Below, one piece after another: positions 34,606 through 43,870 of a DNA stretch of 64,000 nt. The translations under genes and the position numbers were made by a program. This DNA comes from Treponema sp. (GTDB taxonomy: Bacteria; Spirochaetota; Spirochaetia; Treponematales; Breznakiellaceae), in assembly GCA_009782555.1 (NCBI GenBank), contig WRIV01000008.1, positions 1 through 64,000 of the forward strand, in the 5' to 3' direction. Position 1 is the first letter of the stretch; each line of letters begins with the position of its first letter. Under the pieces are notes generated by a model. That model was not told where the DNA came from. It saw only the letters and a list, made by a program, of their open reading frames with translations, and made no database searches.

Positions 34606-36615
34606 GTGCATCCTTTTGCAGTGACTGCTCCCTTTAGTCCCGCCGGCGATCAGGAAGAGGCGATTTCCGCTCTGGCCGCGGGGATCAGGGCCGGGGACCG
34701 ATTCCAGACCCTTAGGGGCGTTACCGGTTCGGGGAAGACATTTACCATGGCCAAGATCATCGAGGCGGTGCAGAAACCAACCTTGGTGATAAGTCACAAC
34801 AAAACTCTGGCGGCCCAGCTTTTCAGGGAATTCAGGGGATTTTTTCCCCGCAACGCGGTGGAATATTTTGTTTCTTATTACGATTACTACCAGCCTGAAG
34901 CCTATGTGGCCAGCCGGGATCTTTACATAGAAAAAGACGCTTCCATAAACGACGAGATTGAACGGCTCCGGCTCAGCGCTACCAGGAGTCTTATGGAACG
35001 GGAAGATGTGATCATTGTAGCAACGGTCTCCTGTATTTACGGCCTGGCCACCCCGGAAATATACCGGAAGATGACGGTTCAGTTCGATCTGGGAGATACA
35101 CTGGATCCCGACACCTTGATGCGGCGCTTTGTGGAGCTTCAGTACGAGAGGAACGATGCGGTGCTGGAACGGGGCCGGTTTCGCCGCCGGGGGGATACGC
35201 TGGAAGTTTATCCCGCCTACCTCGAAGAAGCTTACCGCGTGGATCTGGATTGGGACAAAGTAACACGGATCCGCCGTTTTGATCCCCTTTCTGGCATGGT
35301 TTTGGAAGACTTGGACCGGGCAGTTATCTATCCCGCCAAACAATTTGTCCTCCCCGAAGAAATGGTACATTCCGCCCTTTCTTCCATCAGGGAAGAACTG
35401 GCGGATCGTTATAAGGTGCTGAAGAAAACCGGAAAAAATATAGAAGCGGAACGGCTTAAGACCAGGGTGGAGTACGATCTGGAAATGCTCAACGAAATGG
35501 GCTACTGTCCGGGGATCGAAAACTATTCGGCCCCCCTGGCGGGACGGAAGCCGGGGGAACCGCCTGATACCCTAATCGACTACCTTCCAAAAAATTCCGA
35601 TGGTACCCCGGCCCATCTGACCTTTATCGACGAAAGCCATGTAACTTTGCCGCAGGTTGGGGGTATGTACGCCGGGGATCGTTCCCGAAAACAGAATCTG
35701 GTGGATTTTGGTTTCCGCCTGCCTTGTGCCCTGGACAACAGACCGCTGCGTTTTGATGAATTTGAAAAACGGCTTGGAGCGACGATCTATGTTTCCGCCA
35801 CCCCAGGAGAGGAGGAAACAAAAAAATCAAAACGGGTGGTGGAACAGATGATCCGGCCCACGGGTCTTCTGGACCCGGAGATCGAGGTCCGCCCCAGCGA
35901 AGGCCAGATGGAAGACATCTATGGAGAGGTTCAAAAACAGATCAAGGCCGGGGGACGATCCCTGATCCTGACCCTTACAAAAAAAATGGCCGAAGACTTA
36001 ACCGATTACCTTTCCGGCCTGGGTCTGCGGGTGCGGTACATCCACAGCGAAGTGGAAACCATTGAACGGGTGGAGATCCTCACCGCTCTTCGTTCCGGGG
36101 ATTTTGATATTCTGGTGGGGATCAATCTGCTCAGGGAAGGGATAGATCTGCCGGAAGTTTCGTTCATCGCCATCCTCGATGCTGACAAGATTGGTTTTCT
36201 CCGATCCCTTACCAGTCTGGTTCAGATCATAGGCAGAGCCGCCCGGAATGCATCGGGAAAGGTGATCATGTATGCCGACAGAATGAGCAGTGCCATGGAA
36301 GCGGCCATCGCTGAAACCAGGAGGCGCCGGGAAATTCAGCACGATTACAATAAAAAACACGGCATAACCCCGGCCACGGTAAAAAAAGCGGTGGCCGCCA
36401 TCCTGGAACGGCATGCCGAGGAAGCAGCGGTCGCTGCTGCCGCCTCTATCGAGGTGCTAAAAAATTCCTTTAATATGCTTATCCCAGCCCAGCGCAAACA
36501 ACTCCTTAAGGCGCTGGAACACGAAATGTTGGAACACGCAAAAAACCTGGAATTTGAAGAAGCCGCCGCCATCCGGGACGAAATCCAGCGGATCAACGAT
36601 CTGGGAAAAAAATAA
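34606..36615 (+). CDS. uvrB: Excinuclease ABC subunit B
   Basis: 669 residues, full length. Nucleotide excision repair helicase that verifies damage handed over by UvrA and recruits UvrC. P-loop GVTGSGKTF (about 38-46), beta-hairpin region with SYYDYYQPEAYV, Walker B-like FIDESHVTLPQVGGMYAGDRSRK, the helicase motifs GINLLREGIDLPEVSF and QIIGRAARNASGKVIMYAD, and a C-terminal UVR motif (HAKNLEFEEAAAIRDEI) that contacts UvrC. Starts with GTG at 34606, with GCGGAGG 7 nt ahead. Confidence 0.97.
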   Translation: MHPFAVTAPFSPAGDQEEAISALAAGIRAGDRFQTLRGVTGSGKTFTMAKIIEAVQKPTLVISHNKTLAAQLFREFRGFFPRNAVEYFVSYYDYYQPEAYVASRDLYIEKDASINDEIERLRLSATRSLMEREDVIIVATVSCIYGLATPEIYRKMTVQFDLGDTLDPDTLMRRFVELQYERNDAVLERGRFRRRGDTLEVYPAYLEEAYRVDLDWDKVTRIRRFDPLSGMVLEDLDRAVIYPAKQFVLPEEMVHSALSSIREELADRYKVLKKTGKNIEAERLKTRVEYDLEMLNEMGYCPGIENYSAPLAGRKPGEPPDTLIDYLPKNSDGTPAHLTFIDESHVTLPQVGGMYAGDRSRKQNLVDFGFRLPCALDNRPLRFDEFEKRLGATIYVSATPGEEETKKSKRVVEQMIRPTGLLDPEIEVRPSEGQMEDIYGEVQKQIKAGGRSLILTLTKKMAEDLTDYLSGLGLRVRYIHSEVETIERVEILTALRSGDFDILVGINLLREGIDLPEVSFIAILDADKIGFLRSLTSLVQIIGRAARNASGKVIMYADRMSSAMEAAIAETRRRREIQHDYNKKHGITPATVKKAVAAILERHAEEAAVAAAASIEVLKNSFNMLIPAQRKQLLKALEHEMLEHAKNLEFEEAAAIRDEIQRINDLGKK

Positions 36616-36636
36616 TTGCACCGTCCGTCCGCCAGC

Positions 36637-36665
36637 TTTATTCGCAGCGGAAAATATGATAAAAT
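36637..36665 (+). promoter_or_regulatory. Candidate promoter of the first amino acid ABC operon
   Basis: TTTATT (36637-36642), 17-nt spacer, TAAAAT (36660-36665) with an extended TGA in front of the -10 box. It lies between uvrB and the TTG-started binding-protein gene. Confidence 0.45.
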
Positions 36666-36696
36666 CCTTGGGACACCAAAAATACTGGAGGAAAAA

Positions 36697-37509
36697 TTGA
36701 AAAGAATTGTAATTGTGTTAATGTGTGTACTGTTTGCTGCAATCTTTTTTGCATGCGGAGGGCAGGGCGCCTCAGGCGGACCGGATAATTCTCTTGCAAA
36801 AATAATGGAAGGACAAAAACTCGTCATGGGCCTTGACGATTCCTTCCCGCCCATGGGTTTCCGCAGCGAAAGTAACGAGATCGTAGGCTACGATGTGGAT
36901 CTGGCCAAAGAAGTGGCAAAACGAATGGGTGTAGAGCTTGTGTTGCAGCCCATTGAATGGACCGCCAAGGAGCAGGAACTCAATACCAATCAGATTGACT
37001 GCATCTGGAACGGTTTTACAATCACCGATGAGCGGAAACAAAATGTACTCTTTACACCCCCCTATCTTCGAAACGCCCAGGTTATTGTGGTAAAAGAAAA
37101 TTCGCAGGTACGAACCCTGGCGGACTTGACAGGTAAAACCGTTGGAACCCAGGCAAGTTCCGCTTCGATTAAAGCGATTGACAAGGTCCCCCAGTTCAAA
37201 ACAAATTTGAAAGACATTATCCAATATAAAGACTTTCTGATGGCGCTGATGGATTTGGATGCTGACGGGATCGATGCGGTTGTTATCGACTTGGTGGTTG
37301 CCAAGGATAACATCGACCGTTCCGGCAAACCCTTCCGGATGATTACGGAAACGCTTGGCGATGAAGAATTTGGCATCGGCTTCCGTTTGAACGACAAAGC
37401 TCTGGCGGACAAGGTTTGGGATACCCTCTTGGAAATGGCTGCGGACGGTACGGTCGCCGGAATAGCGACTCAATGGCTGGGCGGAGATTTTTCCATAATC
37501 GGAAAGTAA
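36697..37509 (+). CDS. Polar amino acid ABC transporter substrate-binding lipoprotein, set 1
   Basis: 270 residues, SBP_bac_3 family. Lipobox FFAC after a hydrophobic signal. The ligand-binding fold shows LVMGLDDSFPPMGFRSESNEIVGYDVDLAKEVAKRMGVELVLQPIEW, NGFTITDERKQNVLFTPPYL and LTGKTVGTQASSASIKAI; the Asp-Asp at the start of the first strand and the Arg in TDERK are typical ligand contacts for amino acids. TTG 36697 is the likely start, with GGAGG 6 nt before it; the frame is open to 36616 without another ribosome site. Exact amino acid unknown. Confidence 0.87.
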   Translation: MKRIVIVLMCVLFAAIFFACGGQGASGGPDNSLAKIMEGQKLVMGLDDSFPPMGFRSESNEIVGYDVDLAKEVAKRMGVELVLQPIEWTAKEQELNTNQIDCIWNGFTITDERKQNVLFTPPYLRNAQVIVVKENSQVRTLADLTGKTVGTQASSASIKAIDKVPQFKTNLKDIIQYKDFLMALMDLDADGIDAVVIDLVVAKDNIDRSGKPFRMITETLGDEEFGIGFRLNDKALADKVWDTLLEMAADGTVAGIATQWLGGDFSIIGK

Positions 37510-37582
37510 CCAAGGCGCCGCAGACGACGTCCGAAGAGCCGTAGACGCCAATGGAGCCAAGGACCGAAGGTATCTGTAAATA

Positions 37583-38284
37583 ATGCAGCAATTATTGGGC
37601 ATCATGCTCAAAGGGGCAGGGGTTTCTCTTGAAATTTTTTTTCTTACCCTGCTTTTCTCTCTGCCCCTGGCGCTGTTTGTCGCCTTCGGACGGATGTCGC
37701 AAAATTGGATGGTCCGCGGCGTTTTCAAGCTTTATATTTTGATTATGCGCGGGACGCCCCTTATTTTGCAGATTATTTTTATCTATTTTGGGCCCAAGCA
37801 TCTCTACGCATTTTTGCACCGCACTCTTTCGTCAGCGATCATGTCGCCTGGTTTCTGGAATAGTCTGCGGTTTATCCTTTCCTACAATCGGTTTGCTGCG
37901 GTGATCATCGCCTTTGTGCTGAACTATGCCGCCTATTTTGCGGAAATTTACCGGGGCGGCATTGAATCCATCTCCAGGGGACAATACGAAGCGGCGAAAG
38001 TTTTGGGTTTTACCGGCTCCCAAACCTTCAGCAGAATCATCCTGCCTCAAGTGGTTAAACGGATCCTTCCCGCCACAGGGAACGAAGTGATCACCCTGGT
38101 TAAGGATTCTGCTTTGGCGCAGGTAATTGGCGTGGCTGAATTATTTCATGCTGCCCAGACTGCTTCGGCCAGAGAATTTTCCACTACGCCGATATTCATA
38201 GCCGGACTTTTCTACCTTGTTATGAATTGGGTGGTCACAATTGTTTTGAGCCGTTGTGAAAAAAGCCTTTCGTATTATAGATAG
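37583..38284 (+). CDS. Amino acid ABC transporter permease, set 1
   Basis: 233 residues, HisM/GlnP family, about five membrane helices. It contains the family start KGAGVSLEIFFLTLLFSLPLALFVAFGRMS, FRGTP-equivalent MRGTPLILQIIFIYFG and the EAA loop ISRGQYEAAKVLGFTGSQTFSRIILPQ that docks on the ATPase. The 73-bp spacer before it is GC-rich and repeats GCCG(C/T)AGACG twice; no good ribosome site is seen. Confidence 0.87.
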   Translation: MQQLLGIMLKGAGVSLEIFFLTLLFSLPLALFVAFGRMSQNWMVRGVFKLYILIMRGTPLILQIIFIYFGPKHLYAFLHRTLSSAIMSPGFWNSLRFILSYNRFAAVIIAFVLNYAAYFAEIYRGGIESISRGQYEAAKVLGFTGSQTFSRIILPQVVKRILPATGNEVITLVKDSALAQVIGVAELFHAAQTASAREFSTTPIFIAGLFYLVMNWVVTIVLSRCEKSLSYYR

Positions 38285-38299
38285 GGATAAAGCAAAAAG

Positions 38300-39064
38300 A
38301 TGGAAATAATCAGGGTCCAGGACCTTTCAAAATCATTCGGCGCCCTGAAAGTACTAAAAAACATTTCCTTTGCCGTAAACCAGGGCGAGGTGGTGGCGAT
38401 CATCGGCCCCTCCGGATCAGGAAAGTCCACCCTGCTTCGCTGTATTACCCACCTGGAGAATGTGGACGGCGGCAGTATCACCCTAACCGGCAGGGACATG
38501 ATTAAGGACGGAGTGTACGCTCCCGTTGAGGCGCTGCGGGAAATTTGCCTTAAGGTGGGACTGGTCTTTCAAAACTTTAATCTCTTTCCCCATTTTTCGG
38601 CGGAACGAAACATCACCGAAGCTCAGGTCCATGTTCTGCGAAGAACCAGGGCGGATGCCGCAGAGCGGACTGCGGCTTTGTTGGAAAAAATGGGGCTTTC
38701 CGGCAAAGCCCGGTCCTATCCATTTGAGCTTTCCGGCGGACAGCAGCAGCGGGTTTCTATTGCCCGGGCCCTTGCCCTGGATCCTCATGTTCTTTTTTTT
38801 GATGAACCCACCAGCGCCCTGGACCCGGAATTAACCGGAGACATTCTAAAGGTCATACGAGACCTTGCATCAGAAAAAATGACCATGGTAATTGTTACCC
38901 ATGAAATTCCTTTTGCCCGGGAAGTGGCGGACCGGGTCCTATTCATGGACGGCGGCGTGTTTATCGAGGAAGGCTCCGCGGCAGAGCTTATCGACAATCC
39001 CCGGCTGGAACGCACTAAAACGTTTCTGTCCCGCCTTTCGCGGCTTGGTATAGAAGCCCCTTAA
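38300..39064 (+). CDS. Amino acid ABC transporter ATPase, set 1
   Basis: 254 residues, GlnQ/HisP type. P-loop GPSGSGKSTLLRC (about 34-46), [19 protein letters not shown], Walker [17 protein letters not shown] and the switch His in VTHEIPFARE. Completes the first importer (binding protein, permease, ATPase). It begins 15 bp after the permease stop. No terminator separates it from the second set, whose own promoter begins 16 bp after its stop. Confidence 0.92.
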   Translation: MEIIRVQDLSKSFGALKVLKNISFAVNQGEVVAIIGPSGSGKSTLLRCITHLENVDGGSITLTGRDMIKDGVYAPVEALREICLKVGLVFQNFNLFPHFSAERNITEAQVHVLRRTRADAAERTAALLEKMGLSGKARSYPFELSGGQQQRVSIARALALDPHVLFFDEPTSALDPELTGDILKVIRDLASEKMTMVIVTHEIPFAREVADRVLFMDGGVFIEEGSAAELIDNPRLERTKTFLSRLSRLGIEAP

Positions 39065-39080
39065 TACAACCTGCCTTTTC

Positions 39081-39109
39081 TTGACCACCCCCATAAAAAA
39101 AAGTATACT
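39081..39109 (+). promoter_or_regulatory. Promoter of the second amino acid ABC operon
   Basis: TTGACC (39081-39086), 17-nt spacer, TATACT (39104-39109). Strong match to sigma70 boxes; AAGGAG and GAGG precede the ATG at 39145. Confidence 0.65.
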
Positions 39110-39144
39110 TCCGTATATTTTTGCGCTTTTTAAGGAGAAAGAGG

Positions 39145-39945
39145 ATGAAACAAAAAAAAGCCGCCCTGCTGTGTGCGGCATTGGTTCTGGCCTTAATGGC
39201 CTCCTGCAAGCCTGCCGAATCGGGAGAACTCACCATGAAAAAGGGTGTCCTGATGATTGGCATGGAAATCGGATATCCCCCCATGGAATACTTTGACGCA
39301 AGCGGAACCCCCATTGGTTTTGATGTGGAGATGGGCAAGGCTATTGCAGATAAACTGGGACTTGACCCGGAGTTTATTGATACCGCCTGGGAAGGAATTT
39401 TTTCCGGGGTTGATACGAAAAAATACGATTGTATCATGTCTTCGGTAACGATCAACCCGGCCCGGCAGGCTGTTCACAATTTTAGCAAACCCTATGTCTC
39501 TAATACCCTTGCCATGGTGGTGCTTAAAGGCACAACGGTTACGGCCCGGACTCCCATAGAATGTACCGGTCTTGATGTGGCGTTTCAGTCAGATACCACC
39601 TCTGACTTTTACATGGAAAAGCTTGCTGCCGGCGGTCTAAAATACACCCCCCGCAGATATGAAAAGGTAATGTACTGTTTTGACGAACTCAAGCTGAAAA
39701 GAGTAGACGTGATCGTTACCGATCTTTTAGTCGCCATCGACTATATCGCCGATCCGAACGGCCCCTTTGAAATCGTATGGAAAAGCACCGAAGATGAAAG
39801 ATTCGGCATCTGTTTGAAAAAAGGGAACGACGCCCTGACCAATGCGATTAATAATGCCCTGGACGAGCTCTTTGAAGAAGGAACCATGCTAAAGATTTCC
39901 AATGATACTTTCGGCATGGACCTTGTATCGGCAGCACGCCAATAA
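39145..39945 (+). CDS. Polar amino acid ABC transporter substrate-binding lipoprotein, set 2
   Basis: 266 residues, same family as set 1 but clearly divergent. Signal with lipobox LMASC; fold landmarks VLMIGMEIGYPPMEYFDASGTPIGFDVEMGKAIADKLGL, SSVTINPARQAVHNFSKPYV and DVAFQSDTTSDFYMEKLA. The first contact is MEIGYPPM where set 1 has LDDSFPPM, so the two probably bind different amino acids. ATG 39145 is chosen for its ribosome site; the frame is open back to 39121. Confidence 0.87.
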   Translation: MKQKKAALLCAALVLALMASCKPAESGELTMKKGVLMIGMEIGYPPMEYFDASGTPIGFDVEMGKAIADKLGLDPEFIDTAWEGIFSGVDTKKYDCIMSSVTINPARQAVHNFSKPYVSNTLAMVVLKGTTVTARTPIECTGLDVAFQSDTTSDFYMEKLAAGGLKYTPRRYEKVMYCFDELKLKRVDVIVTDLLVAIDYIADPNGPFEIVWKSTEDERFGICLKKGNDALTNAINNALDELFEEGTMLKISNDTFGMDLVSAARQ

Positions 39946-39954
39946 CAGCCGGGA

Positions 39955-40686
39955 ATGAACCCGAAGGGGTTCATAGCAAAGTATAGGCGGCAGCATTTGG
40001 CTGATTTCCAGGCTACCATCCTCAAAATGATCTCATGGATTCCCACCCTCCTGGCTGGTGCACGAATCACCATATCCCTGACGATCCTCGCCGTTTCGGC
40101 GGGATTGATTCTGAGCCTCTTTATTGCCCTGGGGAAGATGTCGAAAAATATTATCATCAACAAGGCTTGCAGCGCATATGTTTTCTTTTTTCGGGGTACA
40201 CCCCTGTTGATGCAGCTTTACTTTATCTACTACGCCCTGCCCATGATCTCCGAAGTTTTTCTTATCCAGACAGGGCAGGCCGAGGTGGATCGTTTTATCT
40301 ATGCCTTTATTGCCTACAGTTTGAATTGCGCCGCTTACTGCGCTGAGATCATCCGGGCGGCGATTCAGAGCATCGACAAGGGCCAGTTCGAAGCTTCCCG
40401 CGCTCTGGGCCTGTCCTACGCTCAGACCATGCGGCTGGTGATCATTCCTCAGTCAATCAGGCGGCTTATCCCCCCGGTTGGCAACGAATTTATTATGATG
40501 CTAAAAGACGCCTCACTGGTGTCAATGATTGCTTTGGTAGATATTACCAAGGCTACCCGGAATATCGAAGGCTCCACCCGTTCGGCGCTGGTGTATATCC
40601 CGGCGATGATCCTCTACCTGATCATCACCGCTGTTTTTTCTTTTTTCTTTCACAAGATGGAAAAAAAATATTCGGTGTACGAGTGA
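39955..40686 (+). CDS. Amino acid ABC transporter permease, set 2
   Basis: 243 residues, HisM/GlnP family. [51 protein letters not shown] and the EAA loop [27 protein letters not shown] are as expected. About five membrane helices. A short N-terminal extension ([19 protein letters not shown]) precedes the first helix. It follows the binding protein by 9 bp. Confidence 0.87.
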   Translation: MNPKGFIAKYRRQHLADFQATILKMISWIPTLLAGARITISLTILAVSAGLILSLFIALGKMSKNIIINKACSAYVFFFRGTPLLMQLYFIYYALPMISEVFLIQTGQAEVDRFIYAFIAYSLNCAAYCAEIIRAAIQSIDKGQFEASRALGLSYAQTMRLVIIPQSIRRLIPPVGNEFIMMLKDASLVSMIALVDITKATRNIEGSTRSALVYIPAMILYLIITAVFSFFFHKMEKKYSVYE

Positions 40687-40693
40687 GATTGAT

Positions 40694-41470
40694 ATGGCCA
40701 TGATAAAAACAGCCGGGGTATGCAAAACTTTTCAGGGCGGCAACGGCAGGGGTCCCCTTGATGTGCTGAAAAATGTATCTCTTACCGTTGAGCAAAAAGA
40801 AGTGTTCTGTATTATCGGACCTTCGGGGGCGGGTAAGTCGACGTATTTGCGTACCCTGAACAGGCTGGAAACCATTGACGAAGGCCAAATCTACATAGAA
40901 GACAAACTGCTTTTTGACTGCCATCACGGTATTAACAACGTAAAGATGCAACATGATGAACGTAACAGAATCCTGCTTGAAGTGGGTATGGTATTCCAGA
41001 ACTTTAACATCTTCCCCCACAAGACGGCCATGGAAAACGTAATGCTCGCCCCGGTCCATGTCCGCAGGCTTTCTGTGGAAGAAGCCCGGGAACGGTCAAA
41101 AAAAATTCTTGAACGGGTGGGCCTGGAAGATAAATTCGATGCCTATCCTGCCCAGCTTTCTGGCGGTCAACAGCAGCGGGTGGCCATTGCCCGAGCCCTT
41201 GCCATGGAGCCCAAGATCATGCTCTTTGACGAGCCCACCAGCGCCTTGGATCCCGAACTGGTGGGGGAAGTTCTCTCGGTAATGAAGGGTTTGGCTCAAG
41301 CGGGGATGACCATGCTGGTGGTAACCCACGAAATGGGGTTTGCCCGGGAAGTGGCGGATAAGGTGGTGGTAATGTTCGGAGGCTCGATCCTGGAAATGGA
41401 CAAACCGGAAAAGATATTTTCCAGCCCCTCTCATGAACGGACGCGCCAGTTTCTTCAAAGTGTGCTGTAG
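40694..41470 (+). CDS. Amino acid ABC transporter ATPase, set 2
   Basis: 258 residues, GlnQ type. P-loop [48 protein letters not shown] and [10 protein letters not shown]. It completes the second importer, which has the same gene order as set 1 but its own promoter. It carries an insertion between the P-loop and Q-loop ([21 protein letters not shown]) longer than in set 1. Confidence 0.92.
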   Translation: MAMIKTAGVCKTFQGGNGRGPLDVLKNVSLTVEQKEVFCIIGPSGAGKSTYLRTLNRLETIDEGQIYIEDKLLFDCHHGINNVKMQHDERNRILLEVGMVFQNFNIFPHKTAMENVMLAPVHVRRLSVEEARERSKKILERVGLEDKFDAYPAQLSGGQQQRVAIARALAMEPKIMLFDEPTSALDPELVGEVLSVMKGLAQAGMTMLVVTHEMGFAREVADKVVVMFGGSILEMDKPEKIFSSPSHERTRQFLQSVL

Positions 41471-41518
41471 CTGGTCCTTATTTGTGTTGATGGGTTGTTG
41501 ATTGTTATTGCAATCTCA

Positions 41519-41547
41519 TTGCCCAATCGTGTTTCTTTCCTTATAAT
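41519..41547 (+). promoter_or_regulatory. Promoter of the DedA-Psd/pssA unit
   Basis: TTGCCC (41519-41524), 17-nt spacer, perfect TATAAT (41542-41547). The start codon lies only 16 bp after the -10 box, so the leader would be about 9 nt. Confidence 0.65.
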
Positions 41548-41562
41548 GACCCAGGTATATCT

Positions 41563-42840
41563 ATGGATATTTTTTCTTGGTTGAGCGACTATGTTCAATT
41601 TTATCCCCTGGCCGCTCTAGCGGGGCTTCTCCTGGCGGGTCTGAACATCCCTATATCGGAAGATCTGGTGATCATAACCGGTGCCCTGCTAAATCAGGAA
41701 AGAGTGCTGGACCATGTCGCAGGAGCCAGGGGGATGCTTATCCCAAGTTTACTTGCGATCTATATGGGAGTTATTGCCAGCGATTTTATATCTTATTATC
41801 TGGGGACCCTGGTACGAAAGGGAACCTTTAGGGCAAAGTTTGCCGATACCCTGCTTACGCCTAAAAACCTGGATCGATTTAACAGACACCTGAATGAACA
41901 TGGCTTTCTTACCTTTATTATCTGCCGCTTCATTCCCTTCGGCGCCCGGAATACCCTCTTTATGACATCGGGTTTTCTGAACCTTCCCCTGCGCCGCTTT
42001 GCCCTCTACGACATTACCGCCGCGCTGATCAGTACTAACACCTTGTTCTTTCTGGTGTACAACTTCGGGGATGAAATACGGAGTCCCATCAAGGTGGCGG
42101 GCATTATCCTTTTTATCCTGTTGGTTTTGACCGTTCTGTTTCTGATAATCCGCTTTCTGATGCGAAATCCCCTGACTCTCTGGGGTCTTCCTCAGGTGGC
42201 GGTTTTCCCTGCCCTCATTGCAGCGGGAATGGCCGCCCTTTTTGTATACTGTCGTCAATACTTTTGGATCGTTCCTGTCGAGACAGCGTTGTTTTTGATT
42301 TTCTTCTGGATGCTGGCTTTTTTCCGGAATCCTCCCAGAAAAATTGTGACTGATGAATTGATTCTCTATGCTCCGGCGGACGGCAAGGTAACAGATATTT
42401 CCGAAGTGGAAGATGAAGAACATGGACCTCTTTTGCGGATTGGTATTTTCCTTAGTATTTTTAACGTCCACCTAAACCGCGCTCCCTGTTCTGCCAGAAT
42501 AGAACGGATCACCTATAAAAAGGGAATGTTTAAGGATGCCCGGGACCCGGACTCCAGCCGGGTAAACGAATCTAATGAATTACTGCTCACCCGCCTTGCC
42601 GAACCAAAGGATCGCCTGCTGGTCCGGCAGATCAGCGGAGCCATCGCCCGGCGTATAGTTTGCAAGGCAAAGGAGAAAGAAGAACTGTCGCAGGGAGCGC
42701 TCTTCGGCATGATCAAATTCGGGTCCCGTACGGAATTGTACCTTCCTGCCCGGAATGACGGGAAATATGAAATAGCGGTGAAATTAGGTGATTCCGTTCA
42801 TGCCGGGATCACCCCCCTTGTAAGGTACACCGGTGACTAA
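41563..42840 (+). CDS. DedA-phosphatidylserine decarboxylase fusion protein
   Basis: 425 residues with two parts. Residues 1 to about 200 are a DedA/VTT membrane domain: acidic pair Glu33-Asp34 in NIPISEDLVI, and the Arg-Phe-x-Pro-x-x-x-Arg type motif in CRFIPFGARN (Arg122, Arg129), with several helices. After linking helices, residues about 250-425 are a phosphatidylserine decarboxylase proenzyme: Asp273 in YAPADGKV, His303 in FNVHLNRAP and the self-cleavage Gly387-Ser388 in MIKFGSRTELYLP, which would give the pyruvoyl group. The enzyme makes phosphatidylethanolamine; DedA proteins are implicated in lipid flipping. pssA follows directly. The fusion is read without a frameshift or internal stop. 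Confidence 0.87.
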   Translation: MDIFSWLSDYVQFYPLAALAGLLLAGLNIPISEDLVIITGALLNQERVLDHVAGARGMLIPSLLAIYMGVIASDFISYYLGTLVRKGTFRAKFADTLLTPKNLDRFNRHLNEHGFLTFIICRFIPFGARNTLFMTSGFLNLPLRRFALYDITAALISTNTLFFLVYNFGDEIRSPIKVAGIILFILLVLTVLFLIIRFLMRNPLTLWGLPQVAVFPALIAAGMAALFVYCRQYFWIVPVETALFLIFFWMLAFFRNPPRKIVTDELILYAPADGKVTDISEVEDEEHGPLLRIGIFLSIFNVHLNRAPCSARIERITYKKGMFKDARDPDSSRVNESNELLLTRLAEPKDRLLVRQISGAIARRIVCKAKEKEELSQGALFGMIKFGSRTELYLPARNDGKYEIAVKLGDSVHAGITPLVRYTGD

Positions 42841-43828
42841 AGGAATGGAAAAACCTTCCCCTTCCCGCCAAAAACGGAAAAAAGAAAGAACTCCGGCGGT
42901 CGCTGCTTTATCGAAACGGAGGCGGCTTAAATATATTGCCGTGCTTCCCACGGGTGTAACCCTCATTAACGCTCTTTGCGGCTTCCTTTCCATTATTTAC
43001 GCCAGCCGGGGGGCGGGGGTCTTCTTGGATGCGTTCCTGCTTCACAAGACAGGAATTTCCTTTTTTGCTATGTCCGGTTATCTGATTGTCGTTGCCATGA
43101 TCGCTGATGTACTTGACGGTCAGGTAGCCCGATGGAGCGGAACTGCTTCCGGTTTTGGAGGCCAGCTGGACAGCCTTTCCGACGTTTTGAGTTTTGGCGC
43201 CGCTCCGGCGTTTCTAATGTTTAAAGTGATGGAAGCCAACCTGGTCCTTGAATCCTTCGTTCAGAATTTTTTTCCCCCGATATCTCATTGGAAAGTTTTT
43301 CCCCAGATAAATCCCCAGATGATTCAAATGGCGGGCCGGTGGATCCTGTTTGTTGCGCTCTTTTATGTACTCTGTACGGTTATCAGGCTTGCCCGGTTTA
43401 ATGTGGAAAACGACACAAACCTTTCCCACCACCAAAGTTTTGCCGGTCTTCCTTCTCCGGCAGCAGCAGGGGTAGTGATAAGCCTTGTAATCTTTCAGGA
43501 AGATTTTATTCCCATCATAGCAGACCGCCTGCCTGAGTTTTCTTCCGCCCTGATGGATATTACCATCCGGCTTCTGCCTTTATCAGCTCTTTTTTGCGGA
43601 ATTTTAATGGTAAGCAGAGTGCAGTATTCCCACCTGGCAAATAAGCTGTTTAGGAGGAAGAAAAATTTTTTTACTGTACTTCTGGTTTTGCTTGCGGGTT
43701 TCCTGGCGGTGTGGAACATCCAGCTTGCCCTGGTCCTGGGTTTCTGGGGTTTTGCCCTTTATGGTTTTGCCCGGGGTATTTTTAACGAAATCCGTACCCG
43801 GATCAAACAAAAAGTGTCCGCAGAATGA
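42833..43828 (+). CDS. pssA: CDP-diacylglycerol-serine O-phosphatidyltransferase
   Basis: 331 residues. Makes phosphatidylserine from CDP-diacylglycerol and serine in the inner membrane, the substrate of the fused decarboxylase upstream. The CDP-alcohol phosphotransferase motif is complete: DVLDGQVARWSGTASGFGGQ plus LDSLSD (D-G-x2-A-R-x8-G-x3-D-x3-D). A basic N-terminus (SPSRQKRKKERTPAV) precedes about eight hydrophobic helices; the protein is longer than the short Bacillus-type PssA. GTG 42833 overlaps the decarboxylase stop by 8 nt; ATG 42845 is the alternative. Confidence 0.88.
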   Translation: MTKGMEKPSPSRQKRKKERTPAVAALSKRRRLKYIAVLPTGVTLINALCGFLSIIYASRGAGVFLDAFLLHKTGISFFAMSGYLIVVAMIADVLDGQVARWSGTASGFGGQLDSLSDVLSFGAAPAFLMFKVMEANLVLESFVQNFFPPISHWKVFPQINPQMIQMAGRWILFVALFYVLCTVIRLARFNVENDTNLSHHQSFAGLPSPAAAGVVISLVIFQEDFIPIIADRLPEFSSALMDITIRLLPLSALFCGILMVSRVQYSHLANKLFRRKKNFFTVLLVLLAGFLAVWNIQLALVLGFWGFALYGFARGIFNEIRTRIKQKVSAE

Positions 43829-43842
43829 ATTGTGCCGGGGCT

Positions 43843-43870
43843 TTGCATTGACGGTAGATTCTGGTATACT
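43843..43870 (+). promoter_or_regulatory. Promoter of the purine nucleoside transporter operon
   Basis: TTGCAT (43843-43848), 16-nt spacer, TATACT (43865-43870) with an extended TGG. An imperfect inverted repeat, TTGACGGTA (43848-43856) against TATACTGTCAA (43865-43875), covers the -10 box and could be an operator. Confidence 0.55.

Noticed and set aside
36772-37728. 318-residue open frame opposite the first amino acid ABC genes
   Set aside because: It is the reverse reading of a clear binding-protein and permease pair; the composition is shadow-like and no motif is seen.
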